Source: Pandoraea norimbergensis
GTDB lineage: Bacteria > Pseudomonadota > Gammaproteobacteria > Burkholderiales > Burkholderiaceae
Direction: 5' to 3'
DNA: 64,000 nt
NCBI RefSeq assembly: GCF_001465545.3
Contig: NZ_CP013480.3
Span: 3,472,001 to 3,536,000 of the forward strand
The stretch's first letter is position 1; every line of letters starts with the position of its first letter. Shown piece after piece: positions 48,742 through 57,040 of this stretch. A program made the position numbers and the translations under genes. The notes beneath the pieces were generated by a model, which was not told where the DNA came from, did not search any database, and saw only the letters and a program-made list of their open reading frames with translations.

Positions 48742-48999
48742 ATGGAACTCGCAACACTCAAGCAATTTGCCCTCTGGCTGTTCTGGCTGTTCGTCGTCGG
48801 CCTTGTTTTCTCATGGGTCATTTCCCTCACGCCCATCGGACGCGACGACACCGACAAGGGTTCATGGGGCGGTGGCCGCAGCGGCATCAAGCCCGTCACG
48901 GACGCGCTGACCGGATGCCAATACCTCGTTTCGCCGGGCGGCGGTATCACGCCGCGCCTTGACGCCGAGGGCAAGCACATCTGCGTCAAGGCGGAATAG
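48742..48999 (+). CDS. Small single-pass membrane protein
   Basis: 85 residues. One hydrophobic helix (FALWLFWLFVVGLVFSWVISL, residues 7-27), then a polar C-terminal domain with two cysteines (TGCQYLV; HICVKAE). AAAGGAG precedes the ATG. No family recognised; a moron or small inner-membrane factor is possible. Confidence 0.6.
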   Translation: MELATLKQFALWLFWLFVVGLVFSWVISLTPIGRDDTDKGSWGGGRSGIKPVTDALTGCQYLVSPGGGITPRLDAEGKHICVKAE

Positions 49000-49002
49000 C
49001 TC

Positions 49003-49206
49003 ATGGCCTGCGCATTCGACCGTGGCGCGCACGACCTGCGCGAGGTGGGGCGACAGCCGTACAGCATGGCCCCCGATGCCTACACCGTCGTCCGGTGGTG
49101 CTCGAAGTGCGGCGCCGTCGTGATCGACACCGACCTGGACGGACGCACGATGCCGGGCGACATCCTGCCGATGCAGTTCCCCAGGATTGCAACCGAAAAA
49201 CGATAG
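49003..49206 (+). CDS. Small zinc-ribbon-like protein
   Basis: 67 residues. CSKCGAVVIDTDLDGR provides one CxxC pair; a second metal ligand set could be C3 and H10 (MACAFDRGAH). A recurring small-protein type in phages. It overlaps nothing but sits 3 bases after the previous stop. Function unknown. Confidence 0.6.
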   Translation: MACAFDRGAHDLREVGRQPYSMAPDAYTVVRWCSKCGAVVIDTDLDGRTMPGDILPMQFPRIATEKR

Positions 49207-49216
49207 GGACACCCCA

Positions 49217-49996
49217 ATGGAACAGAACAAGCCCGCCTTCGCGCAACGCTGCGAAGCCCTCGCCAATGACGAGAAAGCCTGCCACGAAGCCTACAACAAC
49301 CAGTACCACAAGGTGCGCGCCGAAGTCGGCTTCGACGACTGGCGCAGCGTGTGGCGCTTCCTGCTGATTTGCGCGCTGCCCACGCTGCTGAAGCCCGAAG
49401 GCGAGCAAGAACCCGGCGCGCCGGTGGCCTATCAGGGCATCGTCTCCGCCATCCGCGCCGTGGGCGACGAGGCCGCGCGACGCGGCGCGATGTTCCCGCA
49501 AACCCGCGACGAGCAGGAAGAGGACAAGCGCGCCGTGCGCCGCGTGGCGGAAATGATCGAGTGGTACGCGACCGCCGGCGGCGCCGTGGCCACTGGCCTG
49601 CCGGGCTGGCCGAAACACCCGGCGCAGCCCAAGGAAAGCGACGAAATCGCGCGCCTGAAGCAAACCCTCAACGACCTGGGCAAGATCATCCACGACATGA
49701 CAGTGGCCCAGCAGGCCGCATGGATTGAATGGCAGCACGGCAAGGGTGCCGAAGAAGCCATGAGCTGGATCCACAACGGCCTCGTCGGCCCCGGCTTCAT
49801 CCCAGACGAAGACGAGCCCTACGGCAAGGAGGCGCAGGCGTACTTCGACGCCAACCGCTCCGGCCCGTTCCCCGCCTGCTACTGCGGCAGGCCGTCGAAC
49901 AGCCTCTGGATGGGGCAGGGCTTCTGCTGCCGCGAGCACTACGACACGCGCCGCGCGCAGATCGAGGCCCAGCAGCAGGCCGGCAAAGAGGGCTGA
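49217..49996 (+). CDS. Phage early protein, unknown
   Basis: 259 residues from ATG 49217. Mostly helical (RCEALANDEKACHEAYNNQYHKVRAEV; ESDEIARLKQTLNDLGKIIHDM) with a C-terminal Cys cluster (ACYCGRPSNSLWMGQGFCCREHYDTRR), CxC...CC...H, that looks like a small zinc site. A hydrophobic stretch (WRFLLICALPTLL) is too short for a clear membrane helix. Function unknown. Confidence 0.55.
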   Translation: MEQNKPAFAQRCEALANDEKACHEAYNNQYHKVRAEVGFDDWRSVWRFLLICALPTLLKPEGEQEPGAPVAYQGIVSAIRAVGDEAARRGAMFPQTRDEQEEDKRAVRRVAEMIEWYATAGGAVATGLPGWPKHPAQPKESDEIARLKQTLNDLGKIIHDMTVAQQAAWIEWQHGKGAEEAMSWIHNGLVGPGFIPDEDEPYGKEAQAYFDANRSGPFPACYCGRPSNSLWMGQGFCCREHYDTRRAQIEAQQQAGKEG

Positions 49997-49998
49997 CC

Positions 49999-50382
49999 AT
50001 GAAGGCCCTCTCCATCCGCCAGCCTTGGGCATGGCTGATTGCAAACGGCTACAAGGACATCGAGAACAGGTCATGGCCGACGGGATACCGGGGGCAGTTC
50101 CTGATTCATGCCGCCAAGGGCATGACCCGCGCCGAGTACGAAGACGGGGCCGACCTGGCCGCGCAACTCGGAATCACGATTCCCCCTTTCGACAACTTGG
50201 AGCGCGGCGGCATCGTCGGGCGCGCAACCATCGTCGGATGCGTCGAAGACAGTCCTTCACCCTGGTTTTTCGGGAAGCATGGATTCGTCCTGAAGGATGC
50301 GGTGACGCTGCCGTTTCAGGCCGTGCGCGGGCACCTGGGGTTCTTCGACCCAACACAAGAACAGGAAGGGCCTCATGGCTGA
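49999..50382 (+). CDS. ASCH-domain protein
   Basis: 127 residues. Classic ASCH pattern: MKALSIRQPWAWLI, GYKDIENRSWPTGYRGQFLIHA, GIVGRATIVGCVEDS and a C-terminal aromatic strand. ASCH is a PUA-like beta-barrel; members bind RNA or modified nucleotides, and phage versions may act on modified bases. It overlaps the DUF5131 gene by 8 bases. The biochemical role is unknown. Confidence 0.8.
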   Translation: MKALSIRQPWAWLIANGYKDIENRSWPTGYRGQFLIHAAKGMTRAEYEDGADLAAQLGITIPPFDNLERGGIVGRATIVGCVEDSPSPWFFGKHGFVLKDAVTLPFQAVRGHLGFFDPTQEQEGPHG

Positions 50383-51349
50383 AAACTCGAAAATCGAATG
50401 GACGCACCACACGTTCAACCCCTGGGAGGGCTGCCAGAAAGTCGGGCCTGGCTGCGATCACTGCTACGCTGAAACGCGCAATGCCCGCTTCGGTGGCGGC
50501 GTGGCGATCAACTGGGGGCCGGGCGCACCACGCCGCCGCACCAGTGCATCGAACTGGGCGCAGCCGGCGAAGTGGAACGCCACGGCGGCCCGTCTGGGCG
50601 TGCGCTACCGCGTCTTCTGCGCCTCGCTGGCCGACGTGTTCGACAACCAGGTGCCGGACGAATGGCGCCGCGACCTGGCTGCCCTCATCCTCGCCACGCC
50701 TCACCTGGACTGGCTGCTGCTGACCAAGCGCATCGGCAATGCCGACAAGATGCTGGCCGCCATGTTCCCCGAGGGCATCCCCGATAACGTCTGGGTGGGC
50801 GCGACCATCACCAGCCAGGAAGAAGCCGACCGCGACATTCCGAAGCTGCTGGCGCTGCCGGTAGCCGTGCGGTTCCTGTCGATGGAGCCCTTGCTGGGCC
50901 GCGTGGATCTTCGGTTCCACATCTTCAGCGAGCCGACGGGCAACTTCCGCACCCACGCGGGCAAGCGACAGATGGAGCTGCGCAAGCCTGCCGACGGCGG
51001 CCTGCACTGGGTCATCGTCGGTGGCGAGAGCGGTTCCGCCGATTCCCGCCCGATGAACCCCGACTGGGTGCGCGCGCTGCGCGAACAGTGCCGCGCCGGC
51101 GGCGTCGCCTTCCACTTCAAGCAATGGGGCGACTGGCGCCCACCTGAAGAGGACGAGGAATACGACACGTCGATGGGCCGCGCCCAGCGCGTGCCAGCGT
51201 TCATCGTCGCCGACGCCGGAACCGTGCATTGCTTCGAGAACGATAGCACGAAGGACGGCGGCGCGGTGATGCTGCGTGTCGGCAAATCGAAATCGGGCCG
51301 GACGCTGGACGGCCTGCTGCATGACGGATACCCGGAGATAGCTCAATGA
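50375..51349 (+). CDS. DUF5131 / phage Gp37-Gp68 family protein
   Basis: 324 residues. IEWTHHTFNPWEGCQKVGPGCDHCYAE is the family hallmark: Cys20, Cys27, Cys30 (C-x6-C-x2-C), a radical-SAM-like cluster arrangement. Further landmarks are VFCASLADVFDNQVPDEWR, WLLLTKRIGN, VWVGATITSQEEAD, RFLSMEPLLG and WVIVGGESG. Family members occur in phages and islands, with no defined substrate; SAM chemistry is suspected. It is coupled to the ASCH gene in front and to the next gene by a 4-base overlap. Confidence 0.85.
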   Translation: MAENSKIEWTHHTFNPWEGCQKVGPGCDHCYAETRNARFGGGVAINWGPGAPRRRTSASNWAQPAKWNATAARLGVRYRVFCASLADVFDNQVPDEWRRDLAALILATPHLDWLLLTKRIGNADKMLAAMFPEGIPDNVWVGATITSQEEADRDIPKLLALPVAVRFLSMEPLLGRVDLRFHIFSEPTGNFRTHAGKRQMELRKPADGGLHWVIVGGESGSADSRPMNPDWVRALREQCRAGGVAFHFKQWGDWRPPEEDEEYDTSMGRAQRVPAFIVADAGTVHCFENDSTKDGGAVMLRVGKSKSGRTLDGLLHDGYPEIAQ

Positions 51350-51668
51350 CCGACAAAGAAGTTTTCAAGTCCATGCGCGATGACATCGTGGAAGCGAAAT
51401 CGCGCCTTGAGGTGCAAACCAGCCAGCACGGCGTCGCCGCGCTGACCACCGCGCTCACGCAAGCCAACGCGGCCCTGCTGCTGGCGCTCACGGAGCCGAC
51501 CGATGACGCGCCGGCGGGTGTCCTGCCGCCCGAAATCTCGCGCGAACTGCTGGGCCAGGTCGTGGATGAAGTCTTCGGCGGCGCCATCGAGGACGCCACC
51601 GTGATCGAGGACATCTACCGGGTGATTGCGCGCAGCGTCGCCCCCCCCGCACGGGAGGGCTTGAACCA
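51346..51668 (+). CDS. Small phage protein, C-terminus disturbed by an 8-C tract
   Basis: Begins ATG 51346 in an ATGA overlap. Helical (KSMRDDIVEAKSRLEVQTSQHGVAALTTALTQANAALLLALTE; ISRELLGQVVDEVFGGAIEDATVIEDIYRVIARSV). After RSV the sequence has eight C (51641-51648) and the present frame runs 55 bases into the next gene, to 51723, as PPAREGLNHDPRQAQQ. Nine C would end the protein with a TGA exactly overlapping the next ATG (ATGA), the normal arrangement here. I have ended the feature at the presumed natural overlap. Confidence 0.5.
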
Positions 51669-52201
51669 TGACCCCCGGCAAGCTCAACAAGATCCTTCAG
51701 GGGCAAACGGCGCTGGCGCGTAAGGTCTTCGAGGTCGTCCCCATCAAGGAAGCCTGGCCCGCGAGCCAAATTCGGCACTCCCTGAAGGAGGTCGAGCGCA
51801 GCAACGCCGACCTGCATACCGTGCGTGGCTGCCTGGCGACGCTGCGCGAAATCGGCCTCGTCCGCGAGCCCGAACCCGGCTGCTTCCAGCGCCACGCCAT
51901 CAGAACGCCCCAGCCCACCCCGAAGAAGGAAATCATCACCATGCACAAGACCGCCGTGGCGCCTCAAGCCGTCCAATCAGCAGCACCCGCCAGCGCCGCG
52001 CCGGCGAGCAAGTCTCCCCTCGAAATCCTGGGCAACCTGTCCAGCCAGATCACGGCGCTGGCCGACGACTTCAGCACCCGCCTGAAGCAACTGGCCGCCC
52101 AGGTCGAGGAAGCTGCGCTCACCATCGAGCAGGAACAGGAAGGAAACGCCCAGAGCCTTGAAAAGTTGAAGCAGCTCCAATCCATCCTGAAGAGCCTGTA
52201 G
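51668..52201 (+). CDS. Winged-helix plus coiled-coil phage protein
   Basis: 177 residues. The first ~75 residues look like a winged helix (KLNKILQGQTALARKVFEVVPIKEAWPASQIRHSLKEVERSNADLHTVRGCLATLREIGLVREPEPGCF in outline). The rest is Ala/Pro linker, then coiled coil (ALADDFSTRLKQLAAQVEEAALTIEQEQEG). Possibly a small regulator or scaffold; no family recognised. Confidence 0.6.
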   Translation: MTPGKLNKILQGQTALARKVFEVVPIKEAWPASQIRHSLKEVERSNADLHTVRGCLATLREIGLVREPEPGCFQRHAIRTPQPTPKKEIITMHKTAVAPQAVQSAAPASAAPASKSPLEILGNLSSQITALADDFSTRLKQLAAQVEEAALTIEQEQEGNAQSLEKLKQLQSILKSL

Positions 52202-52214
52202 GGGGACGCCGACC

Positions 52215-52520
52215 ATGAGCAGCCACTACGAATGGGCCAAGGAAGTCACCGCCCGGCACGACGCCAAAAAGCCATTCGCCCCGGAGAACGGCCAGCCCTT
52301 GCAGTTCAAGGCTGGCGACCCAGTGATCTACACGAACCCGGCAGGCATCGAATTCGCCCTGCGCGTGACCGGCTTCTATGAGCGCCCGGCGTCGCCGGAT
52401 GGCATGTACGCCAATGGCGCGCGCTATCTGCTGGACTGGGACTGCCCTTGGTTCCCCGTGGCGGAATCGTGCTTGCGCCTGGACGAATCCCGCACCGAGC
52501 GGGAGGCGCGTCATGGGTGA
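52215..52520 (+). CDS. Small phage protein, unknown
   Basis: 101 residues. LQFKAGDPVIYTNPAGIEFALRVTGFYERP and ARYLLDWDCPWFPVAESCLRLDE give a small SH3/PUA-like beta-barrel impression. GGGGGACG precedes the ATG. The C-terminus overlaps the next gene by 8 bases. Function unknown. Confidence 0.55.
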   Translation: MSSHYEWAKEVTARHDAKKPFAPENGQPLQFKAGDPVIYTNPAGIEFALRVTGFYERPASPDGMYANGARYLLDWDCPWFPVAESCLRLDESRTEREARHG

Positions 52521-52824
52521 CATGGGCGACTACTGGCGGGACGTGCGACCCGCCATGCAGGAAGAAAGCCGGCAAAAGCGGGCGAGCAACCGCGAATCGT
52601 CGGCCAAGATGCTTGCCGCCGCCGGCATCGCCTTCGAGGCGAAGAACGAGGGCGCGCACCTCATCGTGATGGCGAACGGGCGCACGGTTGATTTTTGGCC
52701 CGGCACCGGCCTCTGGATAGAGCGCGGCACGTCGAGGCAGAAGCGCGGCGTGCGCCGCCTGATTGCCGAACTGAAGAACAGCGCGCGAACTGCGCCACAA
52801 CATCAACCCCATTCCAAGGAGTAA
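52513..52824 (+). CDS. Small phage protein, unknown
   Basis: 103 residues. The pattern AKMLAAAGIAFEAKNEGAHLIVMANGRTVDFWPGTGLWIERGTSRQKRGVRRLIAEL is a widespread phage type, alpha/beta with a basic C-terminal helix; it recalls the small HTH or nuclease-like helpers of early operons. The ATG lies inside the end of the previous gene. Function unknown. Confidence 0.6.
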   Translation: MGDMGDYWRDVRPAMQEESRQKRASNRESSAKMLAAAGIAFEAKNEGAHLIVMANGRTVDFWPGTGLWIERGTSRQKRGVRRLIAELKNSARTAPQHQPHSKE

Positions 52825-52831
52825 CTCCACC

Positions 52832-53197
52832 ATGCCTATCCTGCGTTTCGAGGGCTACAGCGACGACACCTTCGGCGAAGTCCAGCACTTCAAGGACGAC
52901 TACGACAACTGCGCCAGCGGCAAGCCGATTGAATACCTCGTGCTTGGCCCGGCCATCGACGGCCAGCCCCAACTTGGCATCATCGTGACCGGCCAGCACT
53001 GCCCCGGCAACAGCGGTAGCTGGCTGATCGGCGTCGCCAACCACGACCCGGACAGCGAAGACCGCGACTTCCCGCGCTGGCCCATGCGCATCGAGGCGCA
53101 GGACTACCGCAACGGGTTCCAGCCGTCCCTTGTCATCGAAGCGCCCGACGGCGTGACGATCAAGTGCCTGCAACGCTCCGGCGACGACGAGGACTGA
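52832..53197 (+). CDS. Small phage protein, unknown
   Basis: 121 residues. MPILRFEGYSDDTFGEVQHF, EYLVLGPAIDGQPQLGIIVTGQHCPGNSGSWLIGVANHDP, and a Asp-rich end describe a beta-sandwich-like protein common in phages beside ssb-type genes. AAGGAG precedes the ATG by 8 bases. Function unknown. Confidence 0.6.
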   Translation: MPILRFEGYSDDTFGEVQHFKDDYDNCASGKPIEYLVLGPAIDGQPQLGIIVTGQHCPGNSGSWLIGVANHDPDSEDRDFPRWPMRIEAQDYRNGFQPSLVIEAPDGVTIKCLQRSGDDED

Positions 53198-53201
53198 TGC
53201 C

Positions 53202-53378
53202 ATGAGCGCCCACGACGAGCACCAGCAGATGGTGAAGGACTGCATCGACCGCGAGGCCAAGCTGACCGACTGGGAGCGCAGCTTCATCGACAGCATCGAG
53301 CGCCAGCTCGCGCAGGATCGCGCTCTTTCCCAGAAGCAGGCGGACACGCTGGATTCCATCTGGGAGCGCGTGACGTGA
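53202..53378 (+). CDS. Small phage protein, 58 residues
   Basis: 58 codons, helical and charged (HQQMVKDCIDREAKLTDWERSFIDSIERQLAQDRALSQKQADTLDSIWERV). The phrase LTDWERSFIDSI resembles small phage proteins that follow DnaB/loader genes. Its TGA overlaps the GTG start of the next gene, supporting real translation. Confidence 0.6.
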   Translation: MSAHDEHQQMVKDCIDREAKLTDWERSFIDSIERQLAQDRALSQKQADTLDSIWERVT

Positions 53379-53608
53379 GCGAGTACCAGCCGCTTTCATC
53401 GGTGCGCGACCTGGACGTGCTGGACGAGGACGACTGTATGGCGGGCTATCTCGCCGGCCTGGACGGCCTGCCCGAACCCGGCAGCGACAAGAGCAAGTCC
53501 TACTGGCACGGCTGGCGCAACGGGATGATGGACAAGGGGCGGCTCCCCATCGACGGCGCTGCCCGCAACCTGGCCCATGAGTTCGTGCGCAGGCAGCGCG
53601 CGCACTGA
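53375..53608 (+). CDS. Rmf/CrpP-like small protein
   Basis: 77 residues with GTG start in a GTGA-type overlap. CMAGYLAGLDGLPEPGSDKSKSYWHGWRNGMMDKG resembles the Rmf/CrpP layout (Gly-Tyr-x-Ala-Gly, then Tyr-Trp-x-Gly-Trp). Rmf dimerises ribosomes in E. coli; phage relatives are uncharacterised. Similarity is by eye. Confidence 0.45.
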   Translation: MSEYQPLSSVRDLDVLDEDDCMAGYLAGLDGLPEPGSDKSKSYWHGWRNGMMDKGRLPIDGAARNLAHEFVRRQRAH

Positions 53609-53635
53609 CGGCCACAGAATGAGAGAAGGAACAGC

Positions 53636-54139
53636 ATGGCTTCAGTCAATAAAGTAATCCTCGTCGGCAACCTTGGAGCCGACCCCGAAACCCGCTACAT
53701 GCCGAACGGCGACGCCGTGACAAACGTCCGCCTGGCGACGACCGATAGCTGGAAGGACAAGGCCAGCGGCGAGAAGAAGGAAATCACGGAATGGCATCGC
53801 GTGGTGTTCTACCGCCGCCTCGCCGAAATCGCCGGCGAATACCTGCGCAAGGGCTCGTCGGTGTATGTCGAGGGCCGCATCCGCACGCGCAAGTGGCAGG
53901 ACAAGGACGGCCAAGACCGCTACACGACCGAGATCGAGGCCACGGAAATGCAGATGCTGGGCCAGCGTGGCGGTGGCGACGGTGGCAGCCAGCAGTATGG
54001 CGGCGAATCGTCGGCCCAGCCTTCGCGCCAGCAGCAGCGTTCCGCGCCCGCGCGCGGTGCCCCGGCCTCTAAGCCAGCTCCACCGCCGTCCGGTGGCGGT
54101 GGCTTCGCCGACATGGATGACGACATCCCTTTTGATTGA
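53636..54139 (+). CDS. ssb: Single-stranded DNA-binding protein
   Basis: 167 residues. OB-fold residues 1-110 ([64 protein letters not shown]), a Gln/Ser/Pro-rich linker, and the acidic tip DMDDDIPFD that recruits partner proteins. Part of the replication/recombination set. GAAGGAAC precedes the ATG. A double hairpin terminator follows. Confidence 0.95.
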   Translation: MASVNKVILVGNLGADPETRYMPNGDAVTNVRLATTDSWKDKASGEKKEITEWHRVVFYRRLAEIAGEYLRKGSSVYVEGRIRTRKWQDKDGQDRYTTEIEATEMQMLGQRGGGDGGSQQYGGESSAQPSRQQQRSAPARGAPASKPAPPPSGGGGFADMDDDIPFD

Positions 54140-54206
54140 GCAGCGCACGACTGCTTCATCAACGTGCAGGCCCCGACGAGGGCCTACCCAACACCATCAC
54201 CTACAA

Positions 54207-54233
54207 GGGGCGCCGCGAGCGCCCCAATTTTTT
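54207..54233 (+). terminator. Rho-independent terminator after ssb
   Basis: GGGGCGC and GCGCCCC form a 7-base stem with CGCGA loop, then AA and six T. A second, weaker hairpin (AGGCCC/GGGCCT) lies ~20 bases upstream. It separates ssb from the cytosine methyltransferase start 16 bases later. Confidence 0.8.
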
Positions 54234-54249
54234 GCAAGGAGCCCGCCAG

Positions 54250-56481
54250 ATGCTGCGCCCGCAACTCGCCCTGCCGTTCCCCGGAGAACTCATCATCGAC
54301 AACTTCGCCGGTGGCGGCGGCACCAGCACCGGACTGGAAGCAGCCTTCGGGCGCCCCGTGGACATCGCCATCAACCACGACCCCGAAGCTCTGGCGATGC
54401 ACGCGATCAACCACCCTTACACCAAGCACCTCTGCGAGAGCGTATGGGATGTGGATCCCATCGAAGTAACCGGCAACCAGCCGGTGGGCCTGGTCTGGCT
54501 TTCGCCGGACTGCAAGCACTTCTCGAAGGCGAAGGGCGGAACGCCTGTTTCCAAGGAGATTCGCGGACTGGCCTGGGTCACGATGCGCTGGGCTGCGCTC
54601 TGCCGCCCGCGCGTCATCATGTTGGAGAACGTCGAGGAATTTCAGACCTGGGGGCCGGTCATCGTCGGAGAGGACGGCAAGCTCTACCCCGACCCGAAGC
54701 GCAAGGGCAAGACCTTCGATAGCTTCATCCGGCAGTTGCGCCAGCACGGCTACAAAGTGGACTGGCGTGAAATGCGCGCGTGCGACAACGGCGCCCCGAC
54801 TATTCGCAAGCGCCTCTTCCTGGTGGCGCGCCGCGACGGCCTGCCCATCATCTGGCCCGAGCAGACCCACGGCGAGCCGACCTCGCGCGAAGTGCTGGCC
54901 GGCTCCCTGGCCCCGTACCGCACTGCCGCCGAGTGCATCGACTTCAGCCTGCCCGCCGAGAGCATCTTCGACCGCAAGAAGCCCTTGGCCGTGAATACCC
55001 AGCGGCGCGTCGCCAAGGGCCTGTACCGCCACGTCCTGACGAGCGCCAAGCCGTTCATCGTCACCAACACCACCGAGCACTCCGGCGCGGCTGCCGATGA
55101 ACCGCTGCCGACCGTGACGACCGGCAATCACCACATGCTGGGCGCGCCCGTGCTCGCCCCGTTCATGGCTGGTGCCGGCGGCCCAGCCTATTCCGGCAAA
55201 CCCGTGGCTGCAAACCAGCCGTTCGGCACGCTCACCACGGAGAACCACCGCGCCATCGTGGCGCCGGCCCTGGTGCCGTTCCTCACCGAGCACGCCAACG
55301 CCAGCAACCAGCGCACCATGCCCGCCGACGCGCCGCTGCGCACCGTCTGCGCCCAGGTGAAGGGCGGCCACTTCTCCGTCGTCGCCCCGACCTTGGCCCC
55401 GCTGCGCGGCACCAGCGATGCCCACATGGGCGGTCATAGCATCGAGCAGCCGCTTTCGACTATCTCCGCCGGCGGCACGCACCATGCGATGGTAGGCGCG
55501 CACCTCGTCACCATCGGCTACGGCGAACGCGAGGGCCAGCAGCCGCGCGTGCAGGACATCGAGGCCCCACTGGGAACCGTCGTAGCTGGTGGGGTGAAGC
55601 AGGCCCTGGTGGCCGCGCATCTGGCCCACCTGACGCACCACGGCGAGCGCGCTGGAACGACGCCGGCGGAGCCCTTGCCGACGGTCACGGGCGCACATCG
55701 TGGCGAGCAGGCCCTGATCGTCGCCAACCTGGTGGATATGGGGCATGGCGAATCGTGCAGCACCGGCGCGAAGCGGTGGAGCAACGGCGTCCGCTCCCTG
55801 GAAACTCCGCTCAATTCGGTTACGGCCAGCAGCGTCCCGAGCGCCCTGGCGTCGGCCTTTTTCGAGCAGGCCAACGGCGGGTTCTACGACGGCTCTGGGC
55901 GGGCTGCGGAAGCGCCCATGTCCACCATCACCTCGTCGGGCAGCAATCAGCAGTTGGTAACGGCCTACCTGGTCAAGTATTACAGCAGCGGCGGCCAGTG
56001 GCAGAAGGCGGACGAACCGATGCACACTCTGCCGACCAAGGGCCGTATGGGCCTGGTGCAGTCGGTGCAGGTGCCGGCGGACTGCTTGTCACCGGAACAT
56101 CGGGCGAAGGCCCGCCGCTGCGCCGAACTGCTGCATGAACATCTGCCCGAGCACTTCCCAGAGCCCGCCGACCTGGTGCTGATGAGCTACGACGGCATCT
56201 GGTGGGTGCTGGTGGACATCACGCTGCGGATGCTGAAAGCGCGCGAGCTGTACCGCGCCCAGGCGTTCCCCGACAGCTACATCATCCACGAGATCCCCGA
56301 CCCGCTGCTGCTCTTCAAGGAGGGCGTGCAGGTTGCCGACCCCTTGGCTATCCCCCGCGTCCCGCTGACCGTCACCGCACAGGTTCGCATGTGCGGAAAC
56401 AGCGTGTCGCCGGCGCAGGCCGAGGCCCTTGTGCGGGCCAACTTCCGCCACGAAGCGGCCTTCATGGGGCAAGTCGCGTAA
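54250..56481 (+). CDS. C5-cytosine DNA methyltransferase with a tandem-repeat insertion
   Basis: 743 residues from ATG 54250 (AAGGAG 9 bases upstream; a longer frame upstream crosses the terminator). Motif I NFAGGGG (18-24), catalytic Cys88 in SPDCKHFS, motif VI ENVEEF (about 127), motif VIII RKRLFLVARR, motif X GNSVSP near the end. Between motifs VIII and X lies an unusual region of nine ~40-residue repeats with the core P-L/M-x-T-V/I/L (55090-56040), e.g. DEPLPTVT, EQPLSTIS, EAPMSTIT. It replaces the normal target recognition domain. Probably methylates phage DNA to evade restriction. Confidence 0.85.
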   Translation: MLRPQLALPFPGELIIDNFAGGGGTSTGLEAAFGRPVDIAINHDPEALAMHAINHPYTKHLCESVWDVDPIEVTGNQPVGLVWLSPDCKHFSKAKGGTPVSKEIRGLAWVTMRWAALCRPRVIMLENVEEFQTWGPVIVGEDGKLYPDPKRKGKTFDSFIRQLRQHGYKVDWREMRACDNGAPTIRKRLFLVARRDGLPIIWPEQTHGEPTSREVLAGSLAPYRTAAECIDFSLPAESIFDRKKPLAVNTQRRVAKGLYRHVLTSAKPFIVTNTTEHSGAAADEPLPTVTTGNHHMLGAPVLAPFMAGAGGPAYSGKPVAANQPFGTLTTENHRAIVAPALVPFLTEHANASNQRTMPADAPLRTVCAQVKGGHFSVVAPTLAPLRGTSDAHMGGHSIEQPLSTISAGGTHHAMVGAHLVTIGYGEREGQQPRVQDIEAPLGTVVAGGVKQALVAAHLAHLTHHGERAGTTPAEPLPTVTGAHRGEQALIVANLVDMGHGESCSTGAKRWSNGVRSLETPLNSVTASSVPSALASAFFEQANGGFYDGSGRAAEAPMSTITSSGSNQQLVTAYLVKYYSSGGQWQKADEPMHTLPTKGRMGLVQSVQVPADCLSPEHRAKARRCAELLHEHLPEHFPEPADLVLMSYDGIWWVLVDITLRMLKARELYRAQAFPDSYIIHEIPDPLLLFKEGVQVADPLAIPRVPLTVTAQVRMCGNSVSPAQAEALVRANFRHEAAFMGQVA
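55090..56040 (+). repeat. Nine ~40-residue repeats in the cytosine methyltransferase
   Basis: Protein-level repeats with the consensus (A/E)-x-P-(L/M/F)-x-(T/S)-(V/I/L), each followed by a hydrophobic beta strand (HHMLGAPVL, HRAIVAPAL, HFSVVAPTL, HHAMVGAHL, KQALVAAHL, EQALIVANL, PSALASAFF, QQLVTAYL). DNA copies are diverged, so it is an old expansion rather than a recent one. Confidence 0.8.
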
Positions 56482-56565
56482 TCGGAAATCATGGCCCGCT
56501 GGTGCCCAGCACGTTTGCAATCATGGGCATCAGCAGGCAACTACACGAACTATAAGGATTCCGAA

Positions 56566-56817
56566 ATGACCGAAACAAAGAATGAAGCAGGCGCGGGCCA
56601 AGAAGGCCAGCGCATCTACAGCCACGAGCAAGTCCTCGCCAAGGTGCCCATGTGCGCCCGAACCATCCTGAATATGGAAAAGCGCAGCGAGTTCCCCCGT
56701 CGCTTCCGCGTGTCGCCGCGCCGCGTGGGCTGGGATGCCGACGAGGTGGAAGCGTGGATTGCTGCCCGCAAGAAAGAGCGTCAGCAGGCCGCCGCGCCCG
56801 GCGCCAAGACTGCGTAA
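56566..56817 (+). CDS. AlpA-like HTH / excisionase family protein
   Basis: 83 residues from ATG 56566. SHEQVLAKVPMCARTILNMEKRSEFPRRFRVSPRRVGWDADEVEAWIAARKKE is the AlpA/MerR-like winged HTH used by phage regulators and excisionases. It stands 11 bases before the second excisionase-like gene, near the prophage right end. It may control excision or integrase expression. Confidence 0.75.
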   Translation: MTETKNEAGAGQEGQRIYSHEQVLAKVPMCARTILNMEKRSEFPRRFRVSPRRVGWDADEVEAWIAARKKERQQAAAPGAKTA

Positions 56818-56827
56818 GGTGGCCGCC

Positions 56828-57040
56828 ATGAGCGCAGTCATGCAAGGCGTCGCGCCAGCCAGCGGCGCGCTTCTGTATCGCATCAACGTGGCCGAGGCGA
56901 AGTTGGGCGTCTCGCGCTCCACCATCTACCGCCTGGTCAAAGATGGGGAACTTGAGCTGGTGAAAATCGGGAAGCGTTCCAGCGGTATCACAGCCGACAG
57001 CATCAATGCGATGATCGAGCGTAACAAGGCCACTCGCTGA
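56828..57040 (+). CDS. Excisionase-like HTH protein
   Basis: 70 residues. LYRINVAEAKLGVSRSTIYRLVKDGELELVKIGKRSSGITADSINAMIERN is a MerR-like excisionase (Xis) domain. It is the last phage gene before the chromosomal junction. The two adjacent Xis/AlpA-like genes suggest that one is the excisionase and the other a regulator. No integrase is in the window. Confidence 0.75.
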   Translation: MSAVMQGVAPASGALLYRINVAEAKLGVSRSTIYRLVKDGELELVKIGKRSSGITADSINAMIERNKATR

